NCBI GenBank assembly: GCA_023935145.1
Contig: CM043700.1
Coordinates: 34,443,456-34,507,455 of the forward strand
Length of the DNA stretch: 64,000 bases
Direction: 5' to 3'
Origin: Bretschneidera sinensis
Taxonomy: Eukaryota; Streptophyta; Magnoliopsida; Brassicales; Akaniaceae
The position numbers and the translations under genes were made by a program. The notes under the pieces are model-generated. The model did no database searches, was not told where the DNA came from, and saw only the letters and a list, made by a program, of their open reading frames with translations. Below are positions 47,615-59,038 of the stretch, one piece after another (within the stretch, counting starts at the first letter, position 1; the number at the start of each line of letters is the position of its first letter).

Positions 47615-48405
47615 ATATTTCCCCCATTGAGAGCCATCTTTTCCTCAAGGTGGAATTATGGAAAGTTTTTTTAAAGTCAGAAGAAAACTCCCATGTAGCC
47701 TCTTCTAAGGGAAGACCCCCCATTGAATCAACCACTAAATGACCTAGTTACCTTTCTTCAAGATTTGTCTATTTGCCACTACAGCTAGAGGTTTGAAAAT
47801 TGGATGACCTTCCTAATTACATGCAGGTAAAGCATATGGAAAAATTCCTTCATCTAGTCCTTTATATCCTTTTAGCAATGAGACATGAAAAACATTATGT
47901 ATTTTTGCATCCTGTGGCAGCTAGAGTTTATAAGCAACTTTGCCAATCTGTTTGATAATAGGGAAAAGCCTAAAGAATCTTCTCCCTAACTTGTTATACT
48001 ATCTAGTAGCTACAAAAACCTATCTATAAGGTTGAAATTTAAATAGGACCAACTCACCAACCTTAAAGGACTAATCCTTCCTATGTTTATCAGTTGCAAC
48101 TTTCACTTATGCTTGAGTCTTGTGCAGATGATGCTTCTCTAGTTGAAGAATTTTAGTTTTGTCCCCCAAGTCTTGATCAATACTGGATAAGATACTCTCT
48201 CCTCTTGAATATGATGCAATGTTAGGAGGTTTTCTACCAAAAACCACTTCAAAAGGAGATATGCCAATAAAAGAATGAAAAGGAATGTTGTAGTGAAATT
48301 CTATCCAACATAAGAATTTAGGCTATCTCCCAGGGCTATCACTCATAAAACACCTTAATTATTGCTCCAAAGATATGTTAACTACCCCAGCTATTCACAA
48401 AATAT
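47615..48405 (-). pseudogene. Gypsy integrase C-terminal region, decayed
   Basis: Minus-strand reading shows 'EFHYNIPFHSFIGISPFEVV', 'FGRKPPNIASYS', 'KVGELVLFKFQPYR', 'GRRFFRLFPIIKQIGKVAYK' and 'NVFHVSLLKGYKG'. This is the C-terminal integrase and post-integrase segment seen in chromodomain-type gypsy pol. Stops interrupt it. It ends at the ycf2 insertion. Confidence 0.7.
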
Positions 48406-48410
48406 GAGAA

Positions 48411-49020
48411 ACAGATGAATAATCATCTGCTTCCGGAAGAAATCAAAGAATTTCTTGGGAATCCTATAAGACCCATTCGTTCTTTTTTCTCTGATAGATG
48501 GTTCGAACTTCATCTGGGTTTAAATCCTACTGAGAGGTCCACTAGGGATCAGAAATTGTTGAAGAAAGAACAAGATGTTTCTTTTGTCCCTTCCAGGCGA
48601 TCAAAAAATAAAGAAATAGTTAATATATTCAAGATAATTACGTATTTACAAATTACCATCTTAATTCATCCTATTTCATCAGATCTGGGATGTGATATGG
48701 TTACGAAGGATGAACTGAATATGGATAGTTCCAATAAGATTTCATTCTTGAACAAAAATCTACTTTTTTGATTTATTTCATCTATTCCATGACCAGAACA
48801 GGAGGGATACACGTTACACCACAATTTTGAATCAGAAGAGAGATTTCAAGAAATGGCAGATCTATTCACTCTGCCAATGGTCAAGCTAGATCTAGTGTAT
48901 CATAAGAGATTTTCCTTTTCTATTGATTCCAACGGATTAGATCAAAAATAATTCTTGAATGAGGTATTCAACTCTAGAGATGAATTGAAAAATAAATCTT
49001 TATTAGTTCTACCCAGTGTT
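48411..49020 (+). pseudogene. ycf2: ycf2 fragment 1 (plastid DNA in the nucleus)
   Basis: The sequence encodes a piece of the large plastid protein Ycf2: '[16 protein letters not shown]', '[20 protein letters not shown]', '[15 protein letters not shown]' and '[14 protein letters not shown]'-like text. A stop follows at 48,769, then '[16 protein letters not shown]' in another frame. It joins degenerate gypsy integrase at the left without a recognisable target duplication. Confidence 0.9.
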
Positions 49021-49154
49021 TTCATGGACGTTCTTGGGACTCGCCTAGGGCACGCCTAGGGGCGAGGCGAAGCAAAAATGCTCCGGGGCGCCTGAAGTTA
49101 GGCGTTTCTTTCCTTGGGCGTTTGGTTTTTTGTTTAGGAGGGGCGAGGCGAAGC
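49021..49154. other. GC-rich filler between the ycf2 pieces
   Basis: About 134 bp with palindromic 'cgcctaggg' blocks and the block 'ggggcgaggcgaagcaaaaa' twice (about 49,061 and 49,140). It replaces a large internal part of ycf2 and is not plastid-like. It may be filler DNA from repair or a small repeat. Confidence 0.6.
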
Positions 49155-50074
49155 AAAAATTGAAATTCTTGATCAAGGGAGGAACAATATCACCATTTTT
49201 GTTCAATAAGATACCAAAGTGGATGATTGACTCATTTCATACTAGAAAGAATTGTAGGAAGTCTTTTGATAACATAGATTCCTATTTCTCAATGATATCC
49301 CACGATCAAGACAATTGGCTGAATCCCGTGAAACCATTTCATAGAAGTTCATTGATATATTTTTTTTATAAGCAAATCGACTTCGATTCTTGAAAAATCC
49401 GCATTATTTCTGCTTCTATTGTAACAAAAGATTCCCTTTTTTTTATGTTGAAAAGACCCGTATCAATAATTATGATTTTACATATGGAAAATTCTTCAAT
49501 ATCTTGTTCATTCACAACAAAATATTTTCTTTGTGCGATGGGTAAAAAAACATGTTTTTTTGGAGAGAGATATTATTTTACCTTCTCTAATCGAGTCACA
49601 AGTATCTAACATATTCATATATAAAGATTTTCCATAAAGTGATGATGAAAGGTATAACTTGACCAAATCTTTCCATTTTGCAATTCGATACAATCCATTA
49701 GTTCCTAGAGCTATTTACTCATTGCAGACATTTCTGGAACACCTCTCACAGAGAGACAAATAGTCAATTTTGAAAGAACTTATTCTCAACCTCTTTCAGA
49801 TATGAATCTATTTGAATCAGAAGAGAAGAACTTGCATCAATATCTCAATTTCAATTCAAACATGGGTTTGATTCACACTCCATGTTCTGAGAAAGATTTA
49901 CCATCCAAAAAGAGGAAAAAACAGAGTCTTTGTCTAAATAAATGCATTGAGAAAGGGCAGATGGATAGAACCTTTCAACGAGATAGTGTTTTTTCAACTC
50001 TTTCAAAATGGAATCTATTCCAAACATATCTGTCATGGTTCTTTACTTCAATAGGGTACAAATATCTAAATTTG
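49155..50074 (+). pseudogene. ycf2: ycf2 fragment 2, joined to BTAF1 exon 1
   Basis: It continues ycf2 further downstream: '[20 protein letters not shown]', '[20 protein letters not shown]', then after frameshifts '[20 protein letters not shown]' and '[16 protein letters not shown]', ending at 'GYKYLNL'. The next bases are exon 1 of BTAF1, sharing only about three bases at the junction (50,072-50,076). Confidence 0.9.
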
Positions 50075-50124
50075 GGGATATTGCGAAATCACTTCCCCAA
50101 GACTTGAACTCTTTATTGAAGAAG
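50075..50124 (+). pseudogene. BTAF1: BTAF1 exon 1, 3' remnant
   Basis: It reads [17 protein letters not shown] and ends AAG before the donor 'gtataa'. The preceding part (start codon and about 30 residues expected) is absent; plastid ycf2 lies there instead. Confidence 0.8.
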
Positions 50125-51708
50125 GTATAATTTTGGTGCCGTTTTGGTATATTAGCCTCAATTTCGACATTTGGTTGCTTTTCAAATGGTTTTGCGCGTG
50201 TTATTCAGTTAGCTGTCTCTAGGGTTGCTTAACTTGTTATTTGATAATTTTCCATCTCTCCTTTTTTTTCCCTCCCCATTTTTTCCTGGGTCTGTTAGTA
50301 AGTTTTAACTGATTGCGTGTTTTTGCTAAAGAGTTTCATAACATTACTTACGATTATCTGTAAGTACAATCCTCTTGCAGTCATAATTATCAGTTGAAAG
50401 AAATATCAGAAGTAGTGATGCAGTGAATGGCCAAAGTTCTCAATTTTGATTTATAGGTTATTTGGCGGTGGGGTGAGGACAGGTGTTATATGTGTGTGGC
50501 TAACTTTATTTACACAATTGGGTTTGCTGATGATTCTATTTGAAGCATGGCTAGAGGCTCTCTTGATACTTCAACATGTTGACTAAGGTTCTAAGTAAGA
50601 TAACCTGTTCTTCTTACCATAGTAAACAAGGCAGAGTATGCACAGGCAGATAGACTGCATACACAGTAATATTAATGTTCGAGGCTTTTGAGAAATTAAT
50701 TGATCATGCTCATGAAGTCTGGATATTATAGGTTTTGGACTCTTGGTTGCTATTTTCTTTCTTAAAATGTCGAGTGAGTCACTGAATTTGATTGCTGATT
50801 TTAGCCCTCAATTGACTGGTTTCAATCTAGCTGAAACTTCTCCCATGCACTTACTTTTAAGAGCTTAATGAAAACTATGCTTAGTAACTGTGATACTTAG
50901 GGGGGGAATTACATTGTATCACTAAGTAAGATCTACTATTTAGTCGATAATTAGAGACTCAGTTGGTACTTTAATCTCAACTGAAATGATATCAAGTTAA
51001 AAATTTGAGTGAAGCTCAACTTTTTTTAGCCTTACTTTATGGATTGGTAATTTGGAGCATTTGTATGGAGATTTCAATGCCCATTTTGTGTTCATAGGTT
51101 TGGGGTTTGAGGTGTGTGTAAGGGTTTTAACAATAAAATAAAATAAAAAACTCTTCTTAGCCTTACTTTAGTTAGGTCCAGTTTGGCCTAAGTGTAGTTT
51201 CAGTTTATGGCTTATGGCTATCAAAATGGTTTTTTGGAACAGTTTTGGATAAAATAACTGTGGAGCCAAAAACTATTTTATGTTAAAAAAACTGAAACTA
51301 TTCGTATAGACTTTCTTAGAAACTCCTTTTTTAGCTTTTGATTCTTTTCGGAAACCTTTTTTTGGGATATTTGGCCTAGCTTCTATTTATAGGAATCAAA
51401 AAACATTTTATAAACTTTTCCAAATGGGACGTGATGGGTGTAGTACTTATTAGAATTGTTCATTTTTCTATCCATGATTGAAACATTGTTAAGACGATTA
51501 ATATCACATAAACTTGATCATATTGACTATGTGTTTTTGGCTTTATTTTGTTGTTCTTTTTTTTATCTTTAGTATTAACATATCTTTGAATTGTTTTCCT
51601 AAGTATTGATTTTTTGTTTCCTTTCTGGAATGGACTTGTTAATTGTCCGACTTTGTTAATTTCTTTTATATCATCATCTGACTTAACTTTATTATTATGT
51701 GAAATTAG
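50125..51708. other. BTAF1 intron 1
   Basis: 1,584 bp, GT to AG, with no recognisable gene or complete transposon. Direct 'tttggccta' blocks at about 51,185 and 51,371 flank a stretch rich in 'aaaac/gtttt', but no terminal inverted repeat could be fixed. Confidence 0.55.
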
Positions 51709-51926
51709 GTTTCCCAGTATCTTCGTAGTAAAAATTGGGATACAAGGGTTGCTGCTGCTCATGCCATCGAGGCTATTGCTCAAAATGTTAAGCACATGTC
51801 TTTGACTGAACTATTTACTTTTGTTGACATGAAGATGTCTAAGGCTGGGATATCTGGTATTGTTGAAGACGTGGTGGCGTGGCCTAATTTTCATTCTAAA
51901 ATTGCTTTAAGTGTTTCATTTAGAAG
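51709..51926 (+). pseudogene. BTAF1: BTAF1 exon 2
   Basis: 218 bp after 'gaaattag', reading VSQYLRSKNWDTRVAAAHAI, then EAIAQNVKHMSLTELFTFVD and SGIVEDVVAWPNFHSKI. It is open throughout and ends AG before the donor 'gttgtt', leaving a split Ser codon. This is the best-preserved piece of the gene. Confidence 0.88.
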
Positions 51927-52070
51927 GTTGTTAATGGTTTCTGTTTATCTTACTGTACCTATGTCTTTATTGGACATTTTTATCCATTACCTATGTATTC
52001 ATGAGTGTTTAGGTGTTATTGTCATTGGTTAAAATTGGTTCTTTCTAATTGTTCATTATTGTGGTAACGG

Positions 52071-52125
52071 CTTTGATATCAACAAGGTGTTGGAATTTGG
52101 TGCTTTGTTGGCATCTGGAGGGTAG
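52071..52125 (+). pseudogene. BTAF1: BTAF1 exon 3 with GG acceptor and terminal stop
   Basis: It reads (S)FDINKVLEFGALLASGG and then TAG, followed by 'gtaaaa'. Plant BTAF1 has Gln at this point, so CAG became TAG. The bases before the exon are 'gtaacgg', where AG would be needed for splicing. Confidence 0.8.
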
Positions 52126-52229
52126 GTAAAATAATTCATCTCTGTTTATTAGTTTCTAGTTATTTGAAGTATGTTTGCTAACTTGGGACTATCTGGAGGG
52201 CCCTAACTTGTGACTGTCCAATATAGTCC

Positions 52230-54060
52230 CACCACAGAAAAAGCCAAATCTCATAATTGTCTCACCTAAGGGTACCAAAGCAAAAGATGGACTGTTTCAA
52301 TTTCTTCTTATAACGGTTAACATCTATTTACTTAATTGGAGCCCAAGTCTTCCAAATTGCTTTCCAAAGGAAATTTGTTTTCCTCTCCCCTTGATTTTAC
52401 TTAAATGAAGAGCTCAATGTAAGATTTACCTTTGAAAATCCCATCATCCTGTAACTCCAACTTCACTGTCTGCTCTTGTAAAAAAATCTAGAGAGCTCCT
52501 CAATTTCCCAACCTTGAGCATTGCGGGTGAAAGCCTCACTCGAAGCTCTTATGCCATCACTCTTAACCAAAACCTCCTAATTTCTTTCCAAAGAGAAAAG
52601 GGATGGAAATTGGGACTTGAAAGGATATATGCATATTAGGTGTCATTCCAAAAGCTAATAGAATGCCTTCTTATCCACCTCAAACCAAACCAAACCAAAG
52701 GCAAGAACATATCACAACCTTTTCCAAATGCCCACACCATAAGGATCTCTCCCTTTCTTAGAAACCCATCCATTATGTACGCTATTGTACTTAGCAACCG
52801 TAAATCTCCAAAGCCATTTCCTAGGAAGTGTTTTCTTAAATAAAATAAGAGATTTGATACCTTAAGCCACCATACTCAATAGGTTGCTTCACCATCTTCC
52901 AATTTACCAAGTGAAGTTTATGTCTCTCCCCCACATATTTTGTAGAAAATCTTTTTTGGATGTCCTCCAATCTTATAGCAATTGGAGAAGGAATGGTAAA
53001 CAAGGACATAAAGTAGATGGGAAGGTTGGAAAGGATGCTATTAGAGTGAGTCTCCCTCCCTCCGAAAGATAAAATCTCTTCGACCCGGGTAAGCTGCTAT
53101 TCAAACTTTGTAACAATAGGGCCATAGCACCCAATGGTAATCCTAGATAAATCAAGGGAGGTCCCCAACACAGCAACCCAAAGTACTAGCCAAATGACTA
53201 CCATACACACCATCACCATAAGGAATAAGCTAACTCTTCCCTAAATTAACCTTGAACTCGGCCACTGTTTATGCATATAGGAATGCATTTTAGATTTATA
53301 ATTTGATAGTCATCCACTCCACACAAACTGTAGTATCATTGGCAAAAAAAAATGAGAAATCATCACCTTATCTCTCCTACCTCTCACCTTAAAGCTACTA
53401 AGAAGACTTTTAGCAAGGCATTCGACAACATCTTACTAAGAACTCCTTCACTAAGGTAAATAAGAGAAGGGATAAGGGTCTCTTTGGCGAAGTCCTCTTG
53501 ATGCCTTGAAATATGTGGAAGGGTTTTTATTAACAATAATGGAGAAAGAAGTTGAAGAATTGCATTTCTTAATCGACGTGCATAGAAGCTCACCAAAGCC
53601 TATCCTTTAAAGGACTCATAGTTACTGGGATCCTTATATCCCCTTGGAATCATTATCTGGATCTTACGTTTCGATTTACGGTGCATTCGCACATCAAATC
53701 CCTAAAACTGACCTTTCGGCAAGGCACTCAACAACATCTTACTAAGAACTCTTGCATTAAGGTGCTTATAAGAAAAAAGAACTCTTACATTAAGGTAAAC
53801 ATGAGAGGAGATAAAGGATCTCCTTGGTGAAGTCCTCTTGATGCCTTGAAATATGTGGAAGGGTTTTTATTAACAATAATGGAGAAAGAAGTAGAAGAAA
53901 TGCATTTCTTATTCCACTTACACAAAAGCTCACAAAAGACCATCCTTTGAAGGACTCATAGTTATTGGGATCCTATACCCTCTTTGGAATAGCGATCCAG
54001 ATCCTACATTCCGATTTGTGGTGCATTCATGCATCAGATCCCTAAAATTGATGATTAAAA
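52230..54060 (-). mobile_element. L1-type LINE fragment, decayed
   Basis: Minus-strand reading shows RT-like pieces: a degenerate 'PSLIYLSEGVLSKML' segment (about 53,450), 'FFANDTT' where FADD is expected (about 53,340), and 'PPLIYLGLPLGAMALL' and 'LSEGGRLTLIASF' (52973-53176). A downstream zf-RVT-like region with 'GVHNGWVSKK'-type text lies at about 52,750. Frames are broken throughout. It would copy itself by target-primed reverse transcription; this one cannot. Confidence 0.7.
53411..54052. repeat. Tandem duplication of about 320 bp within the LINE
   Basis: Copies at about 53,411-53,712 and 53,716-54,052 share 'aacatcttactaagaactc', 'tcctcttgatgccttgaaat' and 'ttattaacaataatggagaa'. They have diverged by scattered substitutions. 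The second copy has an extra 'aagaactcttacattaaggt' block. Confidence 0.8.
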
Positions 54061-55188
54061 TTTTTCTTAAGACTTCTAGTTAAAAGATTGAAAAAATGGT
54101 TTCTAGATAGAAGAAAGGAAGTAAGAGAATGCTCATACTTTATTTTTAAATTTATATTTTCTAATATTATGTTTGTTGACTTTACTATTTTGTCAAAACT
54201 CTAATATCTTCTAAACTATTATTCCATGCACATAATTATATTTAAATTGTACTCATAAATATATCTAATTTTCTAATTTTATACATGTACTTATATATAA
54301 AATGAACCCTTTAAGTCTACCCCAACGTATCACATTCCCGTACCTCGAACTTGGACGTACCTAGTTCCTAGTAACTATGGAAGGACTTATACGAGAAACT
54401 CCAAGAAACATGATATCATAGGCCTTCTCCATGTCAAGTTTGAATATAACACCTACTACCCTTCTTTGATAATAAAACCAACCACCTCATTAGCAATTAA
54501 CGAGGTGTCTAGCCATTGGAAAAATATATAGATGTTTAATGTTTTCTTAGAGTTTAAATCTTAATCCTAAAATGTTAAAAGAAGTGATGAGATGGCTGTT
54601 AAAGAGAAAAAATAAGAGACTGCCACTATCTACATGGGTTGGTTTAGAAGGAAGCTTCATTTGTTGCCTTGATTTGTGAGTAAAGAGAATGATTATGTAG
54701 TGGAGTTAATGGACATTTCCTTTCTCCATATATGTAAGGCTAATGGCAAGGTTTGAAAGTTAAAAAACTATATTTTAGGTGTTAATGAAACTTTTACTTA
54801 TCAAATTTTCTACCCTTTGGAATTAGCTAAAGTCATATGGAGCAGGGTAGGGTTTGGGTAAGTCTTACTTAAAAAAAGAGGGTTTGGGCACATCTTAGGT
54901 TCAAATGTTACTAAGAGAAAGAAAAATGATTGTGGAGCTTCTCCTCTGAAAAGAACATAGTGAGTGTGCATATCTCCAAATGCAGCTCTCTTCACTTGAA
55001 CAGTGTTATTAGTCAGATTTTTACAACGATTTTTGGAATAAGATTACACTATCATTTACTGTATTGTATGTGCAAAAATAGTGACAGGGAGTTTCTTTTA
55101 TAGCATTCTGCTACTACTATGAAACTATTATCTGTTTTGCAAAAATGATTAGTATCACTTGCTGGTTGTTGGGAAGAACATGGAGTCT
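54061..55188. other. Intronic DNA, nothing recognised
   Basis: AT-rich, with no ORF of known family, RNA gene or repeat boundary. Confidence 0.5.
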
Positions 55189-55436
55189 GTGGTGTGAGTT
55201 AAATTGTTTTTTGTTTAAGAGGTTTAATTATGATGCATTGGCTTGAAGGTCTTTGATCCTTGCTTACAAATCTCTTTTTCCTTTCAAATACTTCCTGTAT
55301 CATTTTTTATGCCTGTGGTGTGAATTAAATAGCTTTCCGTTTGAGAGGTTGAATTATGATGCATTGGCTTAAAAGTCTTTGATCCTTGCTTACATCTCTC
55401 TTTTTCCTTTCAAAAGCATCATATACCAATTTTTAT
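55189..55436. repeat. Tandem duplication of about 125 bp
   Basis: Two units share 'attatgatgcattggctt', 'gtctttgatccttgcttaca' and 'tctctttttcctttcaaa'. They start near 55,189 and 55,313. Confidence 0.75.
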
Positions 55437-55949
55437 CAACATTTGGTGGATGATTTATGCTTTAGGACATAATGTTTTCACCTTTCCTCTCTTTTTATTT
55501 TTAGGGGTTTCCTATTATACATTCTCTATGCTTGATTGCACCACTTTCGTCCTTTGTCCATAAAATTAAACTCAAGAAGTTATTATATAATCTCCTTACT
55601 TCTTAAGTATTTGGCTTTAACCTTGATCATTTTGAGGCTTTAGACGGTCTTTTTTAAGATGGCTTTGGGTTTGATCTTGTGAAAAATAATCATGTTTCCT
55701 TTCACTAATAAGTTGTTATTTTGAAGATTAGTTAGCATTCACTGAATTGATAATGAATACAGCATCTTCGAATGATCATTTTGTAATGGGAAATAGTGGA
55801 TAGTCTGACATGCCATATGGACTTTGATTTATTATATCCTTACTTAGGAGTGACTAGCCTTGAGATAGTCTCGTTGGATATGCACTATGTGCCATGTATG
55901 GCATAGTTGAGATTGCTTGGAACAATTAGAGAGCTTTGTGAATCTTCAC

Positions 55950-56310
55950 TACTAATTCTAGTGTCCCTTAATGTTAACCCTTTTGATAAAATATGGGCCT
56001 CTAATTATAACAGTAAAGTATAAAGAATTAATTGAGCCATTTTCCATCAGCTTAAGCTTTTGGGATAATTGGTAACTCAACTTTTTCTTCACATGGTATC
56101 AGAGCTCCAAGTTGTTCCCCTTTCATTTAATATTTGACCCAGTTCTTTGCCCTTCGACATTTGGGTTTCCTTTCATTGTGGGTTTTAGTGCAAAACCTTT
56201 AATTCTTCAGTTGGCTTGCACGTGAGGGGCATATTAATTCCTTTTCTATCACCTTAAGCTTTTGGGATAGTTCATAACTCAGCTATTTCTTTACAATAAC
56301 AATAGCTTCC
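55950..56310 (+). mobile_element. Copia LTR-end relic with PBS
   Basis: The block 'cagcttaagcttttgggata', 'ggtaactca' and then 'tggtatcagagc' (56094-56105) is the LTR end and initiator-Met tRNA PBS of a plant copia element. A second diverged copy of the LTR end ('ccttaagcttttgggatagt', about 56,252) follows without pol sequence between. It is a collapsed element. Confidence 0.65.
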
Positions 56311-57288
56311 CGCATTTATGAAAGCCCCAAGGAGTGTATTTAGTCCTTACTGTGATAGTGTTATGACTGGACTTGCTTTTGTTGACAGTGCTTTCTCACA
56401 AAATGGTAGGTTGTGATATTTGATATGTGGTATGATTAATACTATTGATCAGTGACTTATCAGAAAAAAAATGTTGATTAGTGATCTGAAAAAAATTACT
56501 GTTGATCAGTAATACTTTATTTTTTTATCATAGATACTTTCTTTTGATTAGTAATACTTAATAAAAGAAATACTATTGATCAGTGATTGTTTAGGGCTTA
56601 TGTGGAGAAGCCTGCCTGGCTCATTTGATGCATATGTGGATGGTAATCTATGTAATTAGACTATTCAGCAACTTATCCTAGTCTGCTCAACAGCGTTAGT
56701 TGAACTCTTACAAGATGGATTGTGTTGAGCAATCTTAAAACTTAGATGAAGGCCCTCTTAATTCGAGAGGTTGATTTTTTTTTCATCCATGAGGGCACAT
56801 GGATGCAGCAGGCCCCAGAGGGTTTGAAAATCTGGCAAAGGAGATGGAACCTTTTTTATATTCCCATTCTTTTTTACTCGGTAAAAGCGGCAATATCTAC
56901 AATGATTACTCATCAATAGAAAAAAGAAGGATCAGCTGGAATGCCTCCAAAGAATTCATGAAGCTAGGATCTTATTGAAATGCAGGTGCTAGGAAAGATG
57001 AAAATGAGAAGTTTGTTGAAGCAGCATGAGATAGGGGTTTGGCCACTTGGATTAGATGATGCATCCTATTGTTGGTTGCCATGAGAAATAGAATATCGTA
57101 ATCTAATTCAAGCAGCTAAACTGCTTATGTTTTTATAATGTTTTTGGCTTATACATTTTATGTACTTATGATTATATGTGTACATCCGTCAGGACATGAT
57201 TTTCTAGGTATGAATTGTATTCTTTTTTATATTTTATTTCTAACATGTAAAGGGATTGCAATTATAGGAATGGTTTTTTGTGCATGTC
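56311..57288. other. Intronic DNA with a short 'ttgatcagtgat' repeat
   Basis: Variants of 'ttgatcagtgat' / 'ttgattagtaata' recur five or six times at 56,440-56,590. The rest, to the copia target site, shows no gene. Confidence 0.5.
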
Positions 57289-57293
57289 ATTAT

Positions 57294-57752
57294 TGTTATT
57301 GGTGGAGACAATTGGTGGCCAAGTGGGAGAAATAAAACAAAGCAACTTTCAGTGGATTTGAGACAAATAAAAGGCAGACCAAGTGGTAGCTGCAAACTTG
57401 GACTTTCCAAGTTTGCTTTCGGTGCCAGCCGCCTACTTCTTTTTTTTTTGTTTTATGTTCACATTCAATGTTGTTTTATGTTCACACTCCATGCTGGTTT
57501 ACGTTCACACTCAATGCTAAGCCTATAAATAGGCATTGAAACCTTGGTTTCAATAACACAGAAGAAGATAGTGTGAGAGATAGAGTGGCTTTTGTAACAG
57601 AGCACTGCTCTAATTTTCTCTGGGCTTTTGTCATCTAGTAAAATACTTTGGGTGTGGGTCCGAGGAGTAGGCTCATTATCAAACCTCGTTAAATCTCTGT
57701 GTTTAATTCTTTGTATGTGCGTGTTGTTCGAATTCTTATTATTTCCTTAACA
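57294..57752 (+). repeat. Copia 5' LTR
   Basis: TGTTATTGG...CCTTAACA, 459 bp. TATA box 'tataaata' at 57524-57531. It differs from the 3' LTR by point changes and small repeat-unit indels ('gttcacactcaatgctggtt' blocks and a missing 'tcttgtaaaatcaagtgag' block). Confidence 0.93.
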
Positions 57753-57754
57753 AC

Positions 57755-57765
57755 TGGTATCAGAG
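57755..57765 (+). promoter_or_regulatory. Copia primer-binding site
   Basis: TGGTATCAGAG, complementary to the 3' end of initiator methionine tRNA and placed two bases after the 5' LTR. Confidence 0.9.
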
Positions 57766-57934
57766 TGTTTGGTGATAAATTTCTGTCTGTTTTTTGTGAG
57801 GTTACTATTCACATAAATAATGAATTTCATGAATAGTAAAATTTTGCCTGTGGTATCAATTCATCGGCAACGGTGTTCTAATACATGGAGGTTCACAGAA
57901 ATTGTCAGAAACGATCCAGAGCTCTAGTATTTGA

Positions 57935-59038
57935 GTGGGAGCAATGGCGGACGAAGGTAAAGCAAGGACCGAGAAGTTCAATGGAGAAAACTTCGGTTTG
58001 TGGAAGATGCAAATAGAAGATTATCTTTACCAGAAAGACCTCTATCTTCCTTTTGGCGGCAAAACAAAGAAACCACGGGAAATGACAAATGAACAGTGGA
58101 AGGTACTGGACAAGAAGGCTCTTGGTACGATCAGACTCTCTCTCGCTGCAACTGTCGCGTTCAACATCTCGAAGGAGAAAACCACTGCAAATTTAATGGC
58201 GGCTCTGTCCAAAATGTACGAGAAACCTTCAGCCTTAAATAAGGTATTCTTAATGAAAAGACTCTTCAATATGAAGATGGAAGATAGCGGTAGCATTGCT
58301 GAACTCTTAAACGGTTTCAACACACTAACAAGTCAGTTGGAATCCGTTGGGATCAGCTTCGATGACGAAGTTAGAGCACTGCTAACTTTGTCAACGTTAC
58401 CAGATAGCTGGGATAGTTTGGTAATGGTTGTTAGTAACTCTTCTGGCTCTGGAAAGCTAAAGTTCGATGACGTTGTGGGAGTTCTTCTAAGTGAAGAATT
58501 GCGCAGAAGATCTTTAGGATCTGTGAAAACGTCTAGGAACACTTTAAGCATAGAAGAGAGAGGAAGATCTTCAAATAGAGGAAACAAGAACCGTGGAAGT
58601 TCTAAATTTAGGAAGAGTAAATCAAGAGGACCAAAATCAAGAAGTGGAGGTTGCTGGAACTGCGGAAAGAAAGGACATCTGATGAGAGATTGCAAAGCAC
58701 CAAAGCAGAATGATAATCAGGAAACTAAAAATTCTATTAATCTTTCTGATAAAGAGTCTGATGCTTTGATCCTTTCTGTTGCTATTCGTAATGATTTTTG
58801 GGTGATAGATTCTGGTGCATCTTTTCATGCTACCTGTCAGAAGAAGATACTCCAAAATTATATGCAGGATGATTTCGAGAAAGTGTATATCGGAGATGAT
58901 GAACCATGCAACATAACTAGAAGAGGAGATGTACAGATAAACCTGGCGAATGGGACTACCTTACAGTTGAAGGACGTGCGACATGTTCCGAATCTCACAA
59001 GGAATTTGATATCAGTAGGCCAACTGTCAGATTTATGA
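57935..59038 (+). pseudogene. Copia gag and protease
   Basis: The 367-codon ORF begins MGAMADEGKARTEKFNGENF (a second ATG at 57944 may be the native start). A UBN2-type gag core follows with 'NFGLWKMQIEDYL' and 'WDSLVMVVSNS'. The zinc knuckle 'CWNCGKKGHLMRDC' is at about residues 240-253. The aspartic protease motif 'FWVIDSGASFHAT' is at about residues 289-301. The ORF ends with a TGA at 59,036 after 'LISVGQLSDL', where copia polyproteins normally read on. Confidence 0.9.

Noticed and set aside
48415..50107. Functional ycf2 gene
   Set aside because: It has stops, frameshifts, a large internal deletion filled with other DNA, and no start or end.
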